Program-made: the position numbers and the translations under genes
NCBI GenBank assembly: GCA_028687585.1
Contig: JAQTZV010000003.1
Span: forward strand, 124,001-188,000
From: Desulfuromonadaceae bacterium
GTDB taxonomy: Bacteria; Desulfobacterota; Desulfuromonadia; Geobacterales; Pseudopelobacteraceae
Direction of reading: 5' to 3'
Length of the DNA: 64,000 nucleotides
Shown here: positions 36,318-44,975 of the stretch, piece by piece
How the letters are laid out: every line of letters starts with the position of its first letter
Position numbering within the stretch: the first letter of the stretch is position 1
The notes under the pieces: model-generated
Databases searched by the model: none
Seen by the model: only the letters and a program-made list of their open reading frames with translations
Told to the model about the DNA's origin: nothing

Positions 36318-36394
36318 TGGTGGCTGTGCAGAGATTTGAACTCCGGACCTAGCGAATATGAGTCGCTTGCTCTAGCCAACTGAGCTACACAGCC
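36318..36394 (-). tRNA. tRNA-Met (CAT), elongator
   Basis: A complete cloverleaf on the minus strand. The acceptor stem is GGCTGTG/CACAGCC, the anticodon stem AGCGA/TCGCT has loop CTCATAT (anticodon CAT), the T loop is TTCAAAT, and CCA is encoded. The paired first base and the lack of three G-C pairs in the anticodon stem separate it from the initiator. tRNA-Ile2 with a modified C cannot be excluded. Confidence 0.9.
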
Positions 36395-36401
36395 ATTTGA
36401 A

Positions 36402-36433
36402 AACGCCCCTCAGGTGGAAATACCGAAGGGGCG
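36402..36433 (-). terminator. Hairpin downstream of the tRNA-fMet fragment
   Basis: CGCCCC/GGGGCG stem followed by TTTTC on the minus strand. It lies between the tRNA-fMet 3' fragment and tRNA-Met, where the original tRNA-fMet gene would have ended. Confidence 0.6.
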
Positions 36434-36441
36434 ACAGGTTT

Positions 36442-36489
36442 TTTGGTTGCGGGGATAGGATTTGAACCTATTACCTTCGGGTTATGAGC
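36442..36489 (-). repeat. attachment-site copy: 3' half of tRNA-fMet
   Basis: 48 bases that match 41698-41745 (the 3' half of the intact tRNA-fMet, from anticodon loop through CCA) with one mismatch and in the same orientation. It cannot fold as a tRNA. It is the duplicated site expected after integration of an element into the 3' half of a tRNA gene. Confidence 0.9.
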
Positions 36490-36603
36490 GCCATCCTCAT
36501 GCCCTCCGCCGGATAATAATTTCAGCAACTTGCTGAAAGTACAAACACCTATCCGTAAATTGGATGGCATATATAGCCTATGTTTTCGATGTTGTCAAGC
36601 CTT

Positions 36604-36627
36604 TTAGGGTACAATTTAGGGTACAAT
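36604..36627. repeat. Tandem 12-bp repeat, integrase-arm-like
   Basis: Two perfect adjacent copies of TTAGGGTACAAT (36604-36615, 36616-36627), about 115 bases inside the left attachment site. Similar GGGTACA repeats lie beside att sites used by P4-like integrases. Confidence 0.7.
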
Positions 36628-36649
36628 ATTTAGTCAGCAACTGAAGAGC

Positions 36650-36973
36650 TTAACCACAATATACCAAGTCCTTAGGTATAAGGTCTCTCAATTTTGTCAA
36701 GGCCCGCTCTTCAATCTGCCGTATCCGTTCACGTGATATTCGAAAATGATCTGCTATATCCTGAAGTGTAAGCGGATCATCACTTGTAACTCTATGCTCA
36801 ATTATAAAGCGTTACTTCTCGTTTAATCCTTCGTATGCGCTTATTCCAGATTCTTTTCTTCAAACAACCTCTCCGCATGAAAACGTTCTTCATCTTCATC
36901 CAGAATTTTGAATTGTCTGATTTCAGCCAAATACAGCGTCAGGCTGTCAGCTACAACCGGGTAATTCGACCAT
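36650..36973 (-). pseudogene. rpoH: Heat-shock sigma factor RpoH remnant
   Basis: A broken sigma-32 gene. The N-terminal remnant begins at the ATG at 36973 (MVELP, then a frameshift) and continues VVADSLTLYLAEIRQF to LFEEKNLE, followed by a stop at 36841. The C-terminal remnant (about 36818 to 36650) carries region 4: FIIEHRVTSDDPLTLQDIA, then HFRISRERIRQIEERAL, ending at 36650. It has one further in-frame stop (36812). Regions 2 and 3, roughly 150 residues, are deleted. It stands divergent to the hsp20 genes and probably once drove them. Confidence 0.85.
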
Positions 36974-37127
36974 AACGCACCGCCTGTTTAACGTGATTTG
37001 TGTTAGCACTTTCACTGATTGACTGCTAAAAATGTAGTAACTATTTTTCATAATATCAAGTGTAAAGTTCTATTATTGCCAACAATACTAGTGTGTTAAC
37101 ATAAAAATAAAAAATATCTACATCCCC

Positions 37128-37155
37128 TTGATTTTTGAAAAATGCTGTTTATCAA
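37128..37155 (+). promoter_or_regulatory. Possible promoter of the hsp20 operon
   Basis: TTGATT (37128-37133), 16 bases, TATCAA (37150-37155). The preceding CCCC and a -35 of CTTGAT type would also suit a sigma-32 promoter, but the usual CCCCAT -10 is not evident. Confidence 0.3.
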
Positions 37156-37191
37156 TATGTCAGAAACACACAATGAAAGGAGGTAATTCAC

Positions 37192-37641
37192 ATGGCAACC
37201 TGGGATGTTTTTAAAGAGCTGGACACGTTAAGAAGGGAAATCGATGAAGCGTTTCGTGGCGCTGGTTACAGCAAACCATTTGGCCAGACATTCCTTTCGC
37301 CGGTAACAACCCGTCGTTTTCCAATGGTCAACTTCAGTGAAGATGAAGGGCATGTATACATCGAGGCACTGGTTCCCGGCGTAGATCCAAATGATGTCGA
37401 TCTTTCCGTTTTGCGGAATACAGTCACCATCAGCGGCGAGCGCAAACCGTTTGTCGAAACAGAGGGCCAAATAGTTCATCGTTCAGAACTCGGATCAGGC
37501 AAGTTCTCTCGAACGCTGGAATTGCCGGTTGATATCGATCCAGAGAAGATAACGGCTCAATGTAAAGACGGCATCATGCAGATAACTCTGGCCAAGGCTG
37601 AACATGCCAAACCGAAAAAAATTGAAATCAGACTATCATAA
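37192..37641 (+). CDS. Small heat-shock protein Hsp20 (first copy)
   Basis: ATP-independent holdase chaperone that keeps unfolding proteins soluble. The protein is 149 residues with a central alpha-crystallin domain (about 45-135; FPMVNFSEDEGHVYIEALVPGV to KDGIMQITLAKAE) and a short IEIRLS tail. AAGGAGG lies ten bases before the ATG. First of three tandem hsp20 genes in the island; the three differ enough in sequence to suggest mixed oligomers. Confidence 0.95.
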   Translation: MATWDVFKELDTLRREIDEAFRGAGYSKPFGQTFLSPVTTRRFPMVNFSEDEGHVYIEALVPGVDPNDVDLSVLRNTVTISGERKPFVETEGQIVHRSELGSGKFSRTLELPVDIDPEKITAQCKDGIMQITLAKAEHAKPKKIEIRLS

Positions 37642-37674
37642 GCAATCGCCCCATTCGGAAAGGAGGTCATTATC

Positions 37675-38073
37675 ATGGCAGCAAACAGCTTGACGGAAAG
37701 AAATGAAGAACGGAATGTCCAGGCGCGTGAAGAGACTCGGTCGAACGAAAAATATATCCGCCCGGCAGTGAATATCATCGAGACCGAAGAAGGTCTTGTC
37801 CTTACTGCAGATATTCCCGGTGCATCGAAAGAGGCTCTCGATGTTAACGTCGAAAAGGGAATACTGACCATCAGCGCACCGGCACAACACAGCATGCCGG
37901 GGACCTCTGCCTATCGTGAATTTGAGCTTGCCAGTTACTACCGTCAGTTTACGATACCGGAAAGCCTTGATCACGAAAAGGCAAAAGCAGAGTATGTTAA
38001 CGGCATTCTGACTCTGAAAGTGCCCAAGGCTGAAATCGCAAAGCCAAAGCGGATTTCAGTACAGGTTGGTTAA
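37675..38073 (+). CDS. Small heat-shock protein Hsp20 (second copy)
   Basis: A 132-residue alpha-crystallin protein. The N-terminal arm is short and rich in charged residues (SLTERNEERNVQAREETRSN). The domain runs from about 30 to 122 (PAVNIIETEEGLVLTADIPG to VNGILTLKVPKAE). AAAGGAGG lies before the ATG; 33 bases after the first copy. Confidence 0.95.
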   Translation: MAANSLTERNEERNVQAREETRSNEKYIRPAVNIIETEEGLVLTADIPGASKEALDVNVEKGILTISAPAQHSMPGTSAYREFELASYYRQFTIPESLDHEKAKAEYVNGILTLKVPKAEIAKPKRISVQVG

Positions 38074-38104
38074 GGAAAGGAGCATTTAACGGGAGGTGAA
38101 AACT

Positions 38105-38587
38105 ATGTCTAACCTGTTGCCTGAAAAATGGAGCGATGCGCTGGAGCGGGTTCACGACAAAGTCGGCAATTTCCTGAACAGGCTGGTGCCGCACAAGAAG
38201 CAGGAAGCGTCACCTGAAAGGATAACTGCCGATACCCTTCCAGCATTCATGAAGCTTGGCGGTCCGCTGCTGGACATGCATGAAACCCCTGAAGAACTTA
38301 TTGTCAGGGCTGAAGTACCAGGACTGAATGAAGAAGACTTTTCAGTCGAGCTTGTCGGCAGACGGTTGACAATATATGGAGAAAAAAGAGTCGTACGTGA
38401 ACAGAAAGGAGGTGATGGGTCCCTTATTTCAGAACGGAGGTACGGCAGTTTCTCCCGCAGTATCCAGTTGCCGTACGAAATAGATGAGAAGTTGATTGCA
38501 GCGGATCTCAAACACGGGGTCCTGACCATCCGGCTCCCCAAGCCGGACAAAGGACGGCAGGCCCGCTACCGGGTGCCGGTATCCTGA
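38105..38587 (+). CDS. Small heat-shock protein Hsp20 (third copy)
   Basis: About 160 residues, the longest of the three, with an N-terminal arm of about 50 residues before the alpha-crystallin domain (LDMHETPEELIVRAEVPGL to KHGVLTIRLPKPD). I prefer the ATG at 38105 because GGGAGGTG lies just before it; the frame also opens with a GTG at 38096. Follows the second copy by 31 bases. Confidence 0.94.
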   Translation: MSNLLPEKWSDALERVHDKVGNFLNRLVPHKKQEASPERITADTLPAFMKLGGPLLDMHETPEELIVRAEVPGLNEEDFSVELVGRRLTIYGEKRVVREQKGGDGSLISERRYGSFSRSIQLPYEIDEKLIAADLKHGVLTIRLPKPDKGRQARYRVPVS

Positions 38588-38602
38588 ACAATATGATGTA
38601 CA

Positions 38603-38624
38603 GAGGGCCGCCCTTGCGGCCCTC
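38603..38624 (+). terminator. Hairpin between hsp20 and dnaJ
   Basis: GAGGGCCGC/GCGGCCCTC stem around CCTT, followed by ACTATTT. No clear T run, so termination is at best partial; it may set different levels for the hsp20 and dnaJ parts. Confidence 0.45.
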
Positions 38625-38660
38625 ACTATTTCGGCATGATGACTATTGTAGGTGAGCGTT

Positions 38661-39605
38661 ATGAACGACTACCAAGATTACTATAAAACTCTCGGTGTCG
38701 AAAAGAGGGCTACTCAGGAAGATATCCAGCGGGCCTATCGTAAACTGGCCCGCAAATACCATCCAGACATCAACAGGGAAAGCTCTGCCGAGGAGAAGTT
38801 CAAACAGATCAACGAAGCCTACGAGGTGCTGGGTGACCCGGAAAAACGGTCCAAGTATGATCAGTTCGGCAGCGGTTGGGATGGGCAGTTTGCCAATCAG
38901 GGACATCAAGGAGGCGACAATGTCCGCTACCATTTCACCAATGATGATCCGGGTCAGTTTAGTGACTTCTTCCAAAACTTGTTCGGCGGTGGAGGTTGGA
39001 ATTTCACGGGCGAATCCGAAACTCGAAAGGGGGGCGTCAGGAGACGTCGAGGTCGTGACCATGAGACTGCCATCAATATCACGTTGGCAGATGCTTATCA
39101 CGGAACAAAAAAGAGCATCGAACTGGAGCAGATTGTCCAAGGGAGTGATGGCAGGCCGAACAGAACCCGGCGCAGCTATGAAGTCACAATCCCACAAGGG
39201 GTGACAGACGGCTCGCTGATCCGCCTAGCTGGCCAAGGAGGGAACGGCAGTGGTGGCGGGGACGCAGGTGACCTGTTTCTTCGGGTCAACATACTCAGAG
39301 ACAGCCGCTTCACCCTTAACGGGCATGACCTGAGCACCACTCTGGATATCACCCCATGGGAGGCCGGTCTAGGCGCAAAAGTGCTTGTACAGACAGTCGA
39401 TGCTCGCATTAATCTCACCGTACCTGCTGGCACCCAGAGCGGCCAGAGCCTGCGGGTACGCGGTAAGGGAATGCCGATTAGCCCTGGACAATTTGGGGAT
39501 CTTATAGTGACAATCCGTATTGTAGTACCATCCAACCTGACCAAACGTGAGCGTGAACTTTTCGAAGAACTGACTGTTGAATCACGTTTCAACCCCCGTC
39601 AATAA
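38661..39605 (+). CDS. cbpA: CbpA-type DnaJ co-chaperone
   Basis: Stimulates DnaK ATPase and delivers clients. About 314 residues. The J domain (about 4-70) has HPD in [10 protein letters not shown] glycine/phenylalanine linker (FGSGWDG to FGGGGW) and two C-terminal client-binding domains follow. There is no CxxCxGxG zinc centre, so it is the class B, CbpA form rather than DnaJ itself. ATG at 38661 follows AGGTGA; a GTG three codons earlier is open. It is followed by a CbpM-like gene, the known CbpA partner. Confidence 0.93.
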   Translation: MNDYQDYYKTLGVEKRATQEDIQRAYRKLARKYHPDINRESSAEEKFKQINEAYEVLGDPEKRSKYDQFGSGWDGQFANQGHQGGDNVRYHFTNDDPGQFSDFFQNLFGGGGWNFTGESETRKGGVRRRRGRDHETAINITLADAYHGTKKSIELEQIVQGSDGRPNRTRRSYEVTIPQGVTDGSLIRLAGQGGNGSGGGDAGDLFLRVNILRDSRFTLNGHDLSTTLDITPWEAGLGAKVLVQTVDARINLTVPAGTQSGQSLRVRGKGMPISPGQFGDLIVTIRIVVPSNLTKRERELFEELTVESRFNPRQ

Positions 39606-39617
39606 GAGGAACAGGTC

Positions 39618-39920
39618 ATGACAATGCATACTTACGACATTATTATCAGCAAAAGGCATGAACTGGTATCAGTTCCGGGGATCACTATCGCAGAACTAAG
39701 TAGACTGTGTGAGTGTCACGTATCGGTGGCGAAACGACTGTTTTCGATAGGTCTTATCGAACCATTATCAGGCGGAGTCACACCAATATTTGATCGGAGT
39801 GTCGTGGTGAGAGCCCGTAAGGCATTACGACTGAAGCGGGATTTACGGCTTAATTTTGATGCAATGGTTTTAGTCATGGAACTGTTAGACCGAATCGATG
39901 ATCTGGAACGTAGAAGCTAA
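39618..39920 (+). CDS. cbpM: CbpM-like chaperone modulator (MerR-type)
   Basis: A 100-residue protein with an N-terminal helix-turn-helix-like part and a C-terminal coiled helix (MVLVMELLDRIDDLER). CbpM binds the J domain of CbpA and blocks its action on DnaK. The position, 12 bases after a cbpA-type gene, fits that role. A transcription regulator of MerR type is the alternative. Confidence 0.85.
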   Translation: MTMHTYDIIISKRHELVSVPGITIAELSRLCECHVSVAKRLFSIGLIEPLSGGVTPIFDRSVVVRARKALRLKRDLRLNFDAMVLVMELLDRIDDLERRS

Positions 39921-39981
39921 TCAAAGACTGCCCAAGGCTGAGCATAGCCAGTAACTAAATCTGCATCACCGGAGAGTTCAT

Positions 39982-41118
39982 ATGACCCAATATCCAGTTG
40001 CCGATCAGTTTGCACGTCGAGTTCGCTGGCTTACCACCGCTATTATCACCATACTGGTTGCCTGGCATGCCCTGTCGTGGGCGGACCGGGCATTCCAGAA
40101 AGAGTCGGCGGCCCCAAGGTCGGTAACAGCACGTGGTGATTTGGCAGCAGACGAAAAATCCACCATAGAACTCTTTGAACGTTCTCGGGACTCAGTTGTC
40201 TATATTTCCACCTCGGAACGGGTTATGGACTTCTGGAGCCGTAATATCCTCTCTATACCACGCGGAACAGGATCTGGCTTTATCTGGGACGACAAGGGGC
40301 ACGTGGTTACCAACTACCATGTAATTGCCGGCGCATCCGAAGCAAGGATCAGGTTATCGGACGGCAAGGAGTACAAAGCTGCTCTGGTCGGCACAAGCCC
40401 TATGCACGACCTGGCAGTCTTGAAGATTGGGGACGGGCCAAAACGGCACCCACTACCCCTCGGCACATCCCATGATTTAAGAGTTGGCCAGAAGACCTTT
40501 GCCATTGGCAACCCGTTCGGCCTTGACTGGACCTTGACAACGGGAATCGTCTCAGCTCTGGACCGGTCACTTACAGAAGAATCCGGCAGCGTAATCGAAC
40601 ACCTGATCCAGACCGACGCAGCCGTAAATCCAGGCAATTCTGGCGGTCCGTTGCTTGATTCAGCTGGTCGACTCATTGGTGTAAACACAGCAATATATAG
40701 CCCATCAGGAGCATCTGCCGGGGTCGGTTTTGCCGTGCCGGTGGATACGGTCAACCGCGTAATCCCTCAGCTTATCGGGCGTGGAAAATACGCCAGACCC
40801 TCCTTGGGGATAGAGATTGATGGGGATATCAACGAAACAATCACATCGCAACTTGGCGTCAAAGGGGTGGTGATACTCAAGGTGCGGCAAGGGTCTCCGG
40901 CAGCACAAGCAGGGCTGAAAGGCATTACAATAAACCGGGATCGAACCGTTTCCCCTGGCGACATCATCACTGCAGTGCAAGGCAAAAAAGTCGAAACTAT
41001 AGCTAAGCTGATATCTCGCCTTGATGATTTTCAGGTCGGCCAGCCGATAAAACTTTCTGTCTTACGGAATGACAATGAAAGGGAAGTCATGGTGACCCTT
41101 TCCTCTGAACAGCAATGA
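39982..41118 (+). CDS. DegP/HtrA-like serine protease with one PDZ domain
   Basis: Envelope quality-control protease of 378 residues. N-terminal membrane anchor (about 14-34), trypsin-like domain with catalytic triad in TNYHVIAG (His), HDLAVLKI (Asp) and NPGNSGGPL (Ser), and one PDZ domain from about 275. This is DegS/HtrA layout rather than two-PDZ DegP. Part of the stress island; its end overlaps the truncated cyclase gene by four bases. Confidence 0.94.
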   Translation: MTQYPVADQFARRVRWLTTAIITILVAWHALSWADRAFQKESAAPRSVTARGDLAADEKSTIELFERSRDSVVYISTSERVMDFWSRNILSIPRGTGSGFIWDDKGHVVTNYHVIAGASEARIRLSDGKEYKAALVGTSPMHDLAVLKIGDGPKRHPLPLGTSHDLRVGQKTFAIGNPFGLDWTLTTGIVSALDRSLTEESGSVIEHLIQTDAAVNPGNSGGPLLDSAGRLIGVNTAIYSPSGASAGVGFAVPVDTVNRVIPQLIGRGKYARPSLGIEIDGDINETITSQLGVKGVVILKVRQGSPAAQAGLKGITINRDRTVSPGDIITAVQGKKVETIAKLISRLDDFQVGQPIKLSVLRNDNEREVMVTLSSEQQ

Positions 41119-41585
41119 GAGACTATAGCCAAAACATGAAGCTTGCCATTCTGGCTACATCAGTACTCGCCGTTATACTGGTTTCGTTTTTAAGTTACTA
41201 CACCGGCGATATTTCACTTGAGATTATTTACGCTCTTGCGATCCTGCTTCCTTCTTGGTATGCAGGCCGTCTACAAGGCATTATCGTCGCCATTTTAGCC
41301 GGAGCAGGCATTATTTTGTCGTACTACTTCTTCAATGCCCAGAGCATGGCAATGCACTATGTCAATATGGGATTGGAAATAGTTGTCCTCACCACCATCA
41401 GCATTCTAACATCGGCACTGCGAGAACATCATTTGAAGGCTGAATATATGGCGTCATACGATATGTTGACCGGCCTCAATAACAGGAACAGCTTTTTTCT
41501 TCTATCGCAACAGATATTGCACGAAGCATCTAGGCACAAAAGACCCTTTAACGACTCCGAAGGTTTTAGTTGTGTAACTGGCTAA
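41115..41585 (+). pseudogene. Truncated membrane diguanylate cyclase (GGDEF)
   Basis: 156 residues remain. There is a membrane part with three or four helices (MASE-like), then the start of a GGDEF domain (YDMLTGLNNRNSF, ASRHKRPF). The frame then reads NDSEGFSCVTG and stops before the GGDEF active site. The break lies close to the right end of the island, so recombination or decay cut it. It cannot make cyclic di-GMP. Confidence 0.8.
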
Positions 41586-41618
41586 TATTATTGAGTCGCT
41601 AAGAGATTTGATATGGAT

Positions 41619-41629
41619 TTGTACCCTAA
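41619..41629. repeat. Inverted integrase-arm-like site
   Basis: TTGTACCCTAA, the reverse complement of the left-end 11-mer TTAGGGTACAA. About 70 bases inside the right attachment site. Confidence 0.6.
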
Positions 41630-41655
41630 AAATTTGGCCATGCTGGGAGCCTGAA

Positions 41656-41688
41656 CAAAAAAAGGGAATCGCTAAGTTAGCGATTCCC
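41656..41688 (-). terminator. Terminator of tRNA-fMet
   Basis: Perfect 12-bp stem GGGAATCGCTAA/TTAGCGATTCCC with a one-base apex. On the minus strand it is followed by seven T. It lies just downstream of tRNA-fMet and inside the island end. Confidence 0.85.
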
Positions 41689-41699
41689 TTATAATTATT

Positions 41700-41776
<77 letters not shown>

Positions 41777-41825
41777 ACATGAAGTGAACGCTATTTATAG
41801 ACTAACTCTTGTACGTCGTCAAGAA

Positions 41826-42866
41826 CTATTTTAATGGTTCTGCAATTTCGTGAAGAAATCCCTGCTTATTGTTGATCTCTTCCAGGGTTCGCCGGAAATT
41901 ATCAAGGAGCGGACCGCCAAGTTCCACGGCTCGTTGCGCCGCAGTCAGGGCCTCTTTTTGCTTACCCTGGCTGCTCAGAACCTCGGCCAGGTTGTTGTAC
42001 GGTATACCGTTTTCCGGCTGAAGCAGGGTTGCCCGGCGAAAGGCCTCAGCGCTGCCGGCAAGATCGTGCAGAGAGTAATGGCTGTTGCCAAGCCCCATCC
42101 AGGCAGCAAAACTCTTTGGCCAGCGCTTCAGGGCCGCGCTATAACCCTCTGCCGCCCCCTGCCACTGGCCGGTCCGTTCAAGGCCGTTAACGGCTTCAAG
42201 CCAATTCTCCTCGCCAACTCCGGCCGGCAGCCGGTCCGGCGGCAGGACCAGGAGCCCCCAGTATTCGCTGCGCCGCCAGATATTCAGGAAGACCCGTGAA
42301 CTGAGCTGCTCGTTGGCACTGGGTCCTGAGTGGAGGATAATCTCTTCGCGCTCCTGATCAAAGCCGATGACCACGGCATAGTGCCATTTCGGGTACCAGG
42401 AGAGGCCGAGATTGACCAGCACGATGACCGGATTACCGGCAGAGATCTCGTCCAGAAGGGCTACGCTGCCGGTGATGGGGTAGGCGACCCGGCCATGCCT
42501 GCGGGTTGCGCCAATCAGGGCACTTTGCAGGCTGCCTTTGAGGTCGGGGGTGAACACTTCGGAGGTAAGGTCGGCCGGCGTGACGGCGATTCCGCTCCAG
42601 TCAAGCGCCATGGCCAGGGCTGCCGGCCCGCACTGCAACTCTTCCTGGGCAAAATACGGCACGTTGTCAACTATGGCCCTGGAGGGCCCGCCCGGCGTCT
42701 GAAGCAGGGGGCCGGTCGACAGGATACCGCAACCGGACAACACAAGGGCCAGCGCCATAAACAACAGGCCGACAAAGAGTTGACTGTCGGCCTGCAGAAA
42801 ACGTGATTGTGTCTGGCGATCAGCGCCGGTGGTTAACAAAGGGGAAAATATGGGTGAGGCCGGCAA
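41826..42866 (-). CDS. PA2778-family C39-like peptidase with TPR repeats (lipoprotein)
   Basis: A secreted protein with lipobox LSGC, a papain-like C39 domain and C-terminal TPR repeats. The peptidase part shows QEELQCGPAALAMAL (cysteine), WHYAVVIGF (histidine) and a following SGP. TPRs start near WLEAVNGLERTG. The start is uncertain: a TTG at 42866 is the furthest and overlaps the PA2779 gene by 47 bases; a TTG at 42839 or an ATG at 42758 are later choices, and the last leaves a very short signal. Paired with PA2779 directly upstream, as in Pseudomonas. Function unknown. Confidence 0.85.
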   Translation of the reverse strand: MPASPIFSPLLTTGADRQTQSRFLQADSQLFVGLLFMALALVLSGCGILSTGPLLQTPGGPSRAIVDNVPYFAQEELQCGPAALAMALDWSGIAVTPADLTSEVFTPDLKGSLQSALIGATRRHGRVAYPITGSVALLDEISAGNPVIVLVNLGLSWYPKWHYAVVIGFDQEREEIILHSGPSANEQLSSRVFLNIWRRSEYWGLLVLPPDRLPAGVGEENWLEAVNGLERTGQWQGAAEGYSAALKRWPKSFAAWMGLGNSHYSLHDLAGSAEAFRRATLLQPENGIPYNNLAEVLSSQGKQKEALTAAQRAVELGGPLLDNFRRTLEEINNKQGFLHEIAEPLK

Positions 42867-43230
42867 GATCAGTGATCAGCAACACCACAAAGATGAACAC
42901 CGAAGCGACAACGATCGTCCCGATCCCGCCATCGCCACCGGCAGGCAACTGCTCCATGGCCTGGGATATTTTTGTCAGCTCCGAATTGGAAAGGCTGGCC
43001 ACCCGTTTTTGTGCCTCAGCAGCATCGACGCCGTGCCGCACCATAACCTGCTGCACGTCGTCACGACTGAGGAAGGCCGTTACCCGCTCACGGTTCGCTT
43101 CCTGCTTCTGTGCCGCGATCACGGCATTAGTGCCGATCATCTGTGCCGTTGCCGTCTGCACGGAAAAATCGAGGAGCAGAAATGAAAAAATCAAAAAAAC
43201 ACTCATGGGTTTGATAATTTTCTTTAGCAT
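42820..43230 (-). CDS. PA2779-family membrane protein
   Basis: A 136-residue protein with a signal-like N terminus (about 9-29), a central helical segment with FLSRDDVQQVMVRHGVD, and a C-terminal membrane helix (VVASVFIFVVLLITDL). GGGAG lies six bases before the ATG at 43230; the upstream open frame is not used. It always occurs with a PA2778-type protein. Function unknown. Confidence 0.87.
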   Translation of the reverse strand: MLKKIIKPMSVFLIFSFLLLDFSVQTATAQMIGTNAVIAAQKQEANRERVTAFLSRDDVQQVMVRHGVDAAEAQKRVASLSNSELTKISQAMEQLPAGGDGGIGTIVVASVFIFVVLLITDLAGLTHIFPFVNHRR

Positions 43231-43516
43231 AGAGTCTCCCTTGTATTGAAATTTAGTGGACCTCATACCAAAAAACCACTTGCGAGAATAGAAAGTTGTT
43301 TTTTGGGATGGACGGAAAATACACCCCGAGCAAGGTAGTGTCAACGCAATATTAGAGACGTTCAGCGTTATCTGCCGTAAGCAAAACGGTCGTCATTTCT
43401 GGGCGGAGATTTTTTCCACTTTAACTTGGGATTGGGCTTGTGTTTATACGTTTCAATGCTATTATCGTATCTCTGTTTGCTTTTTGGCTGTCATCTTTAT
43501 TCGGAGGATAAACGCC

Positions 43517-43855
43517 GTGGAAAGAAGAGTCTATCAACGATATGATGCCGGTCTCTTGCTGGATGACTTAACCGAAGTCGTGGTCATTTTTCCTGACAAA
43601 CAAGAGGTTGCGGCGACTGTTGTGGACATAAGCTCTCAAGGTATGCGGGTTTCCATTCCTTCTTCAAAAGCCTCCTTTTCTATTCCTCAAAAAATTGAAA
43701 TGGTTGAAATTGTTTTTGTAGCGATCCAGTTGCGTCTTGCCTGCAGGTACATATTCTCGATGAAAGACCAGAACGACAACGTTCTCATTGGTTTCTACGT
43801 TTTCGATCCTGTCGACCAGAGCAAACTCCGAAGTATCATGGATAGAATAGATTAA
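43517..43855 (+). CDS. PilZ domain protein
   Basis: About 112 residues with a single PilZ domain, a cyclic di-GMP receptor fold. The ligand motif is RRVYQRYD-like at the start (RxxxR) and DISSQGMRV (D/NxSxxG). GTG start at 43517 with CGGAGGA nine bases upstream; the frame is open further but lacks a site. Likely cyclic di-GMP effector; target unknown. Confidence 0.88.
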   Translation: MERRVYQRYDAGLLLDDLTEVVVIFPDKQEVAATVVDISSQGMRVSIPSSKASFSIPQKIEMVEIVFVAIQLRLACRYIFSMKDQNDNVLIGFYVFDPVDQSKLRSIMDRID

Positions 43856-43901
43856 ACCCTCACGTTTGTACTATCCTGACCACCCGCATCTCTGATTCAG
43901 T

Positions 43902-44975
43902 TCATTCCTGGCTTTTTTCGAAAATCTCGGCAATATCGTCCTTGATTTCGTCAAATGCAGCCAAAACCCTGGGATCAAAATGCTCCGGCATGGTTCGTCC
44001 GTCGCCGTTCAACAGGATGTCACAGGTTTTGGCGTGATCAAAAGCCGGCTTATAGACCCTGCTGCTGCGCAGGGCGTCATATTGATCAACCAGCATGACG
44101 ATTCGCCCCTCCATAGGCGCCTCCTCTCCTGTCAAACCAGCCGGGTAGCCGCTACCGTCCCAGCGTTCATGATGTGTGGCGGCAATAACAGCACCCATTT
44201 TGAGCATTTTGTGCGGAGACCCTTTCAGAATACGCTCGCCGATTGTCGTGTGCTGTTTAATGATTGCAAACTCCTCTTCTGTCAGAGAACCGGGTTTTAG
44301 AAGGATTGAATCAGGTATGCCGATTTTGCCGACGTCATGCATGGCGCTGGCCACCGAAATATCGTCCACAAATCCGCCATCCATGTTCAAGTGAAGCGCA
44401 AGGTGCCTGGCATACATGCCAACCCGCGAAATATGCATGCCGGTATCTTCATCGCGAAGCTCGGCAGCAGCAGTCAGTCGTTCGATAATTTCCCTGCTCA
44501 TAAGGGTTATTTCACCAAGCGCGGCATTAAGTTCAGCTGTTCTCAGCTCAACCGTATGTTCCAATTCCGTCTTGTAGTTTTTTTCAATCTGGGTTAACCG
44601 CTTGAAATTGACCCCTTTTTCAACCGTATGTACTAAAGCCGGCGGCCGGTACGGCTTGATAATAAAATCAAACGCCCCCTTCTGAATAGCCATGACAGCA
44701 ACATCCAGATCAGCGTACGCCGTCATCAGTACGACGGGCGTTTCCTTATCAAGAAAGCGGATCTTTTCCAACAATTCAAGTCCGTCCATAATCGGCATAT
44801 TGATATCGGTCAGGACCAGATCAACCGGTTCCATAACAAAATGCCTGACCGCTTCCTGCCCGTTTGAAAAGGCTCGTACTGAAAACCCGAATTCAGTCAG
44901 CAGCGTTGTAACGCTTTCAAGAACAAAACGATCATCGTCGACGACAAATATTCTCCCACCGCTGTTACTAGGCAT
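43902..44975 (-). CDS. Response regulator with HD-GYP domain
   Basis: About 357 residues. Receiver domain (about 10-125) with FVVDDD and acceptor aspartate in [13 protein letters not shown], then an HD-GYP phosphodiesterase domain with [10 protein letters not shown] and [11 protein letters not shown]. It is predicted to degrade cyclic di-GMP when phosphorylated. The ATG at 44975 overlaps the stop of the hybrid kinase by eight bases and GAGGTG precedes it, so the kinase is the likely partner. Confidence 0.93.
   Translation of the reverse strand: MPSNSGGRIFVVDDDRFVLESVTTLLTEFGFSVRAFSNGQEAVRHFVMEPVDLVLTDINMPIMDGLELLEKIRFLDKETPVVLMTAYADLDVAVMAIQKGAFDFIIKPYRPPALVHTVEKGVNFKRLTQIEKNYKTELEHTVELRTAELNAALGEITLMSREIIERLTAAAELRDEDTGMHISRVGMYARHLALHLNMDGGFVDDISVASAMHDVGKIGIPDSILLKPGSLTEEEFAIIKQHTTIGERILKGSPHKMLKMGAVIAATHHERWDGSGYPAGLTGEEAPMEGRIVMLVDQYDALRSSRVYKPAFDHAKTCDILLNGDGRTMPEHFDPRVLAAFDEIKDDIAEIFEKSQE

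Noticed and set aside
36385..36570. 61-residue minus-strand frame over the tRNA-fMet fragment
   Set aside because: It runs through tRNA-derived sequence and a terminator, has no ribosome-binding site and resembles no protein.
36490..37191. Search for an integrase or transposase gene at the left end of the island
   Set aside because: Only the rpoH remnant and arm-like repeats are readable; no recombinase motif on either strand.
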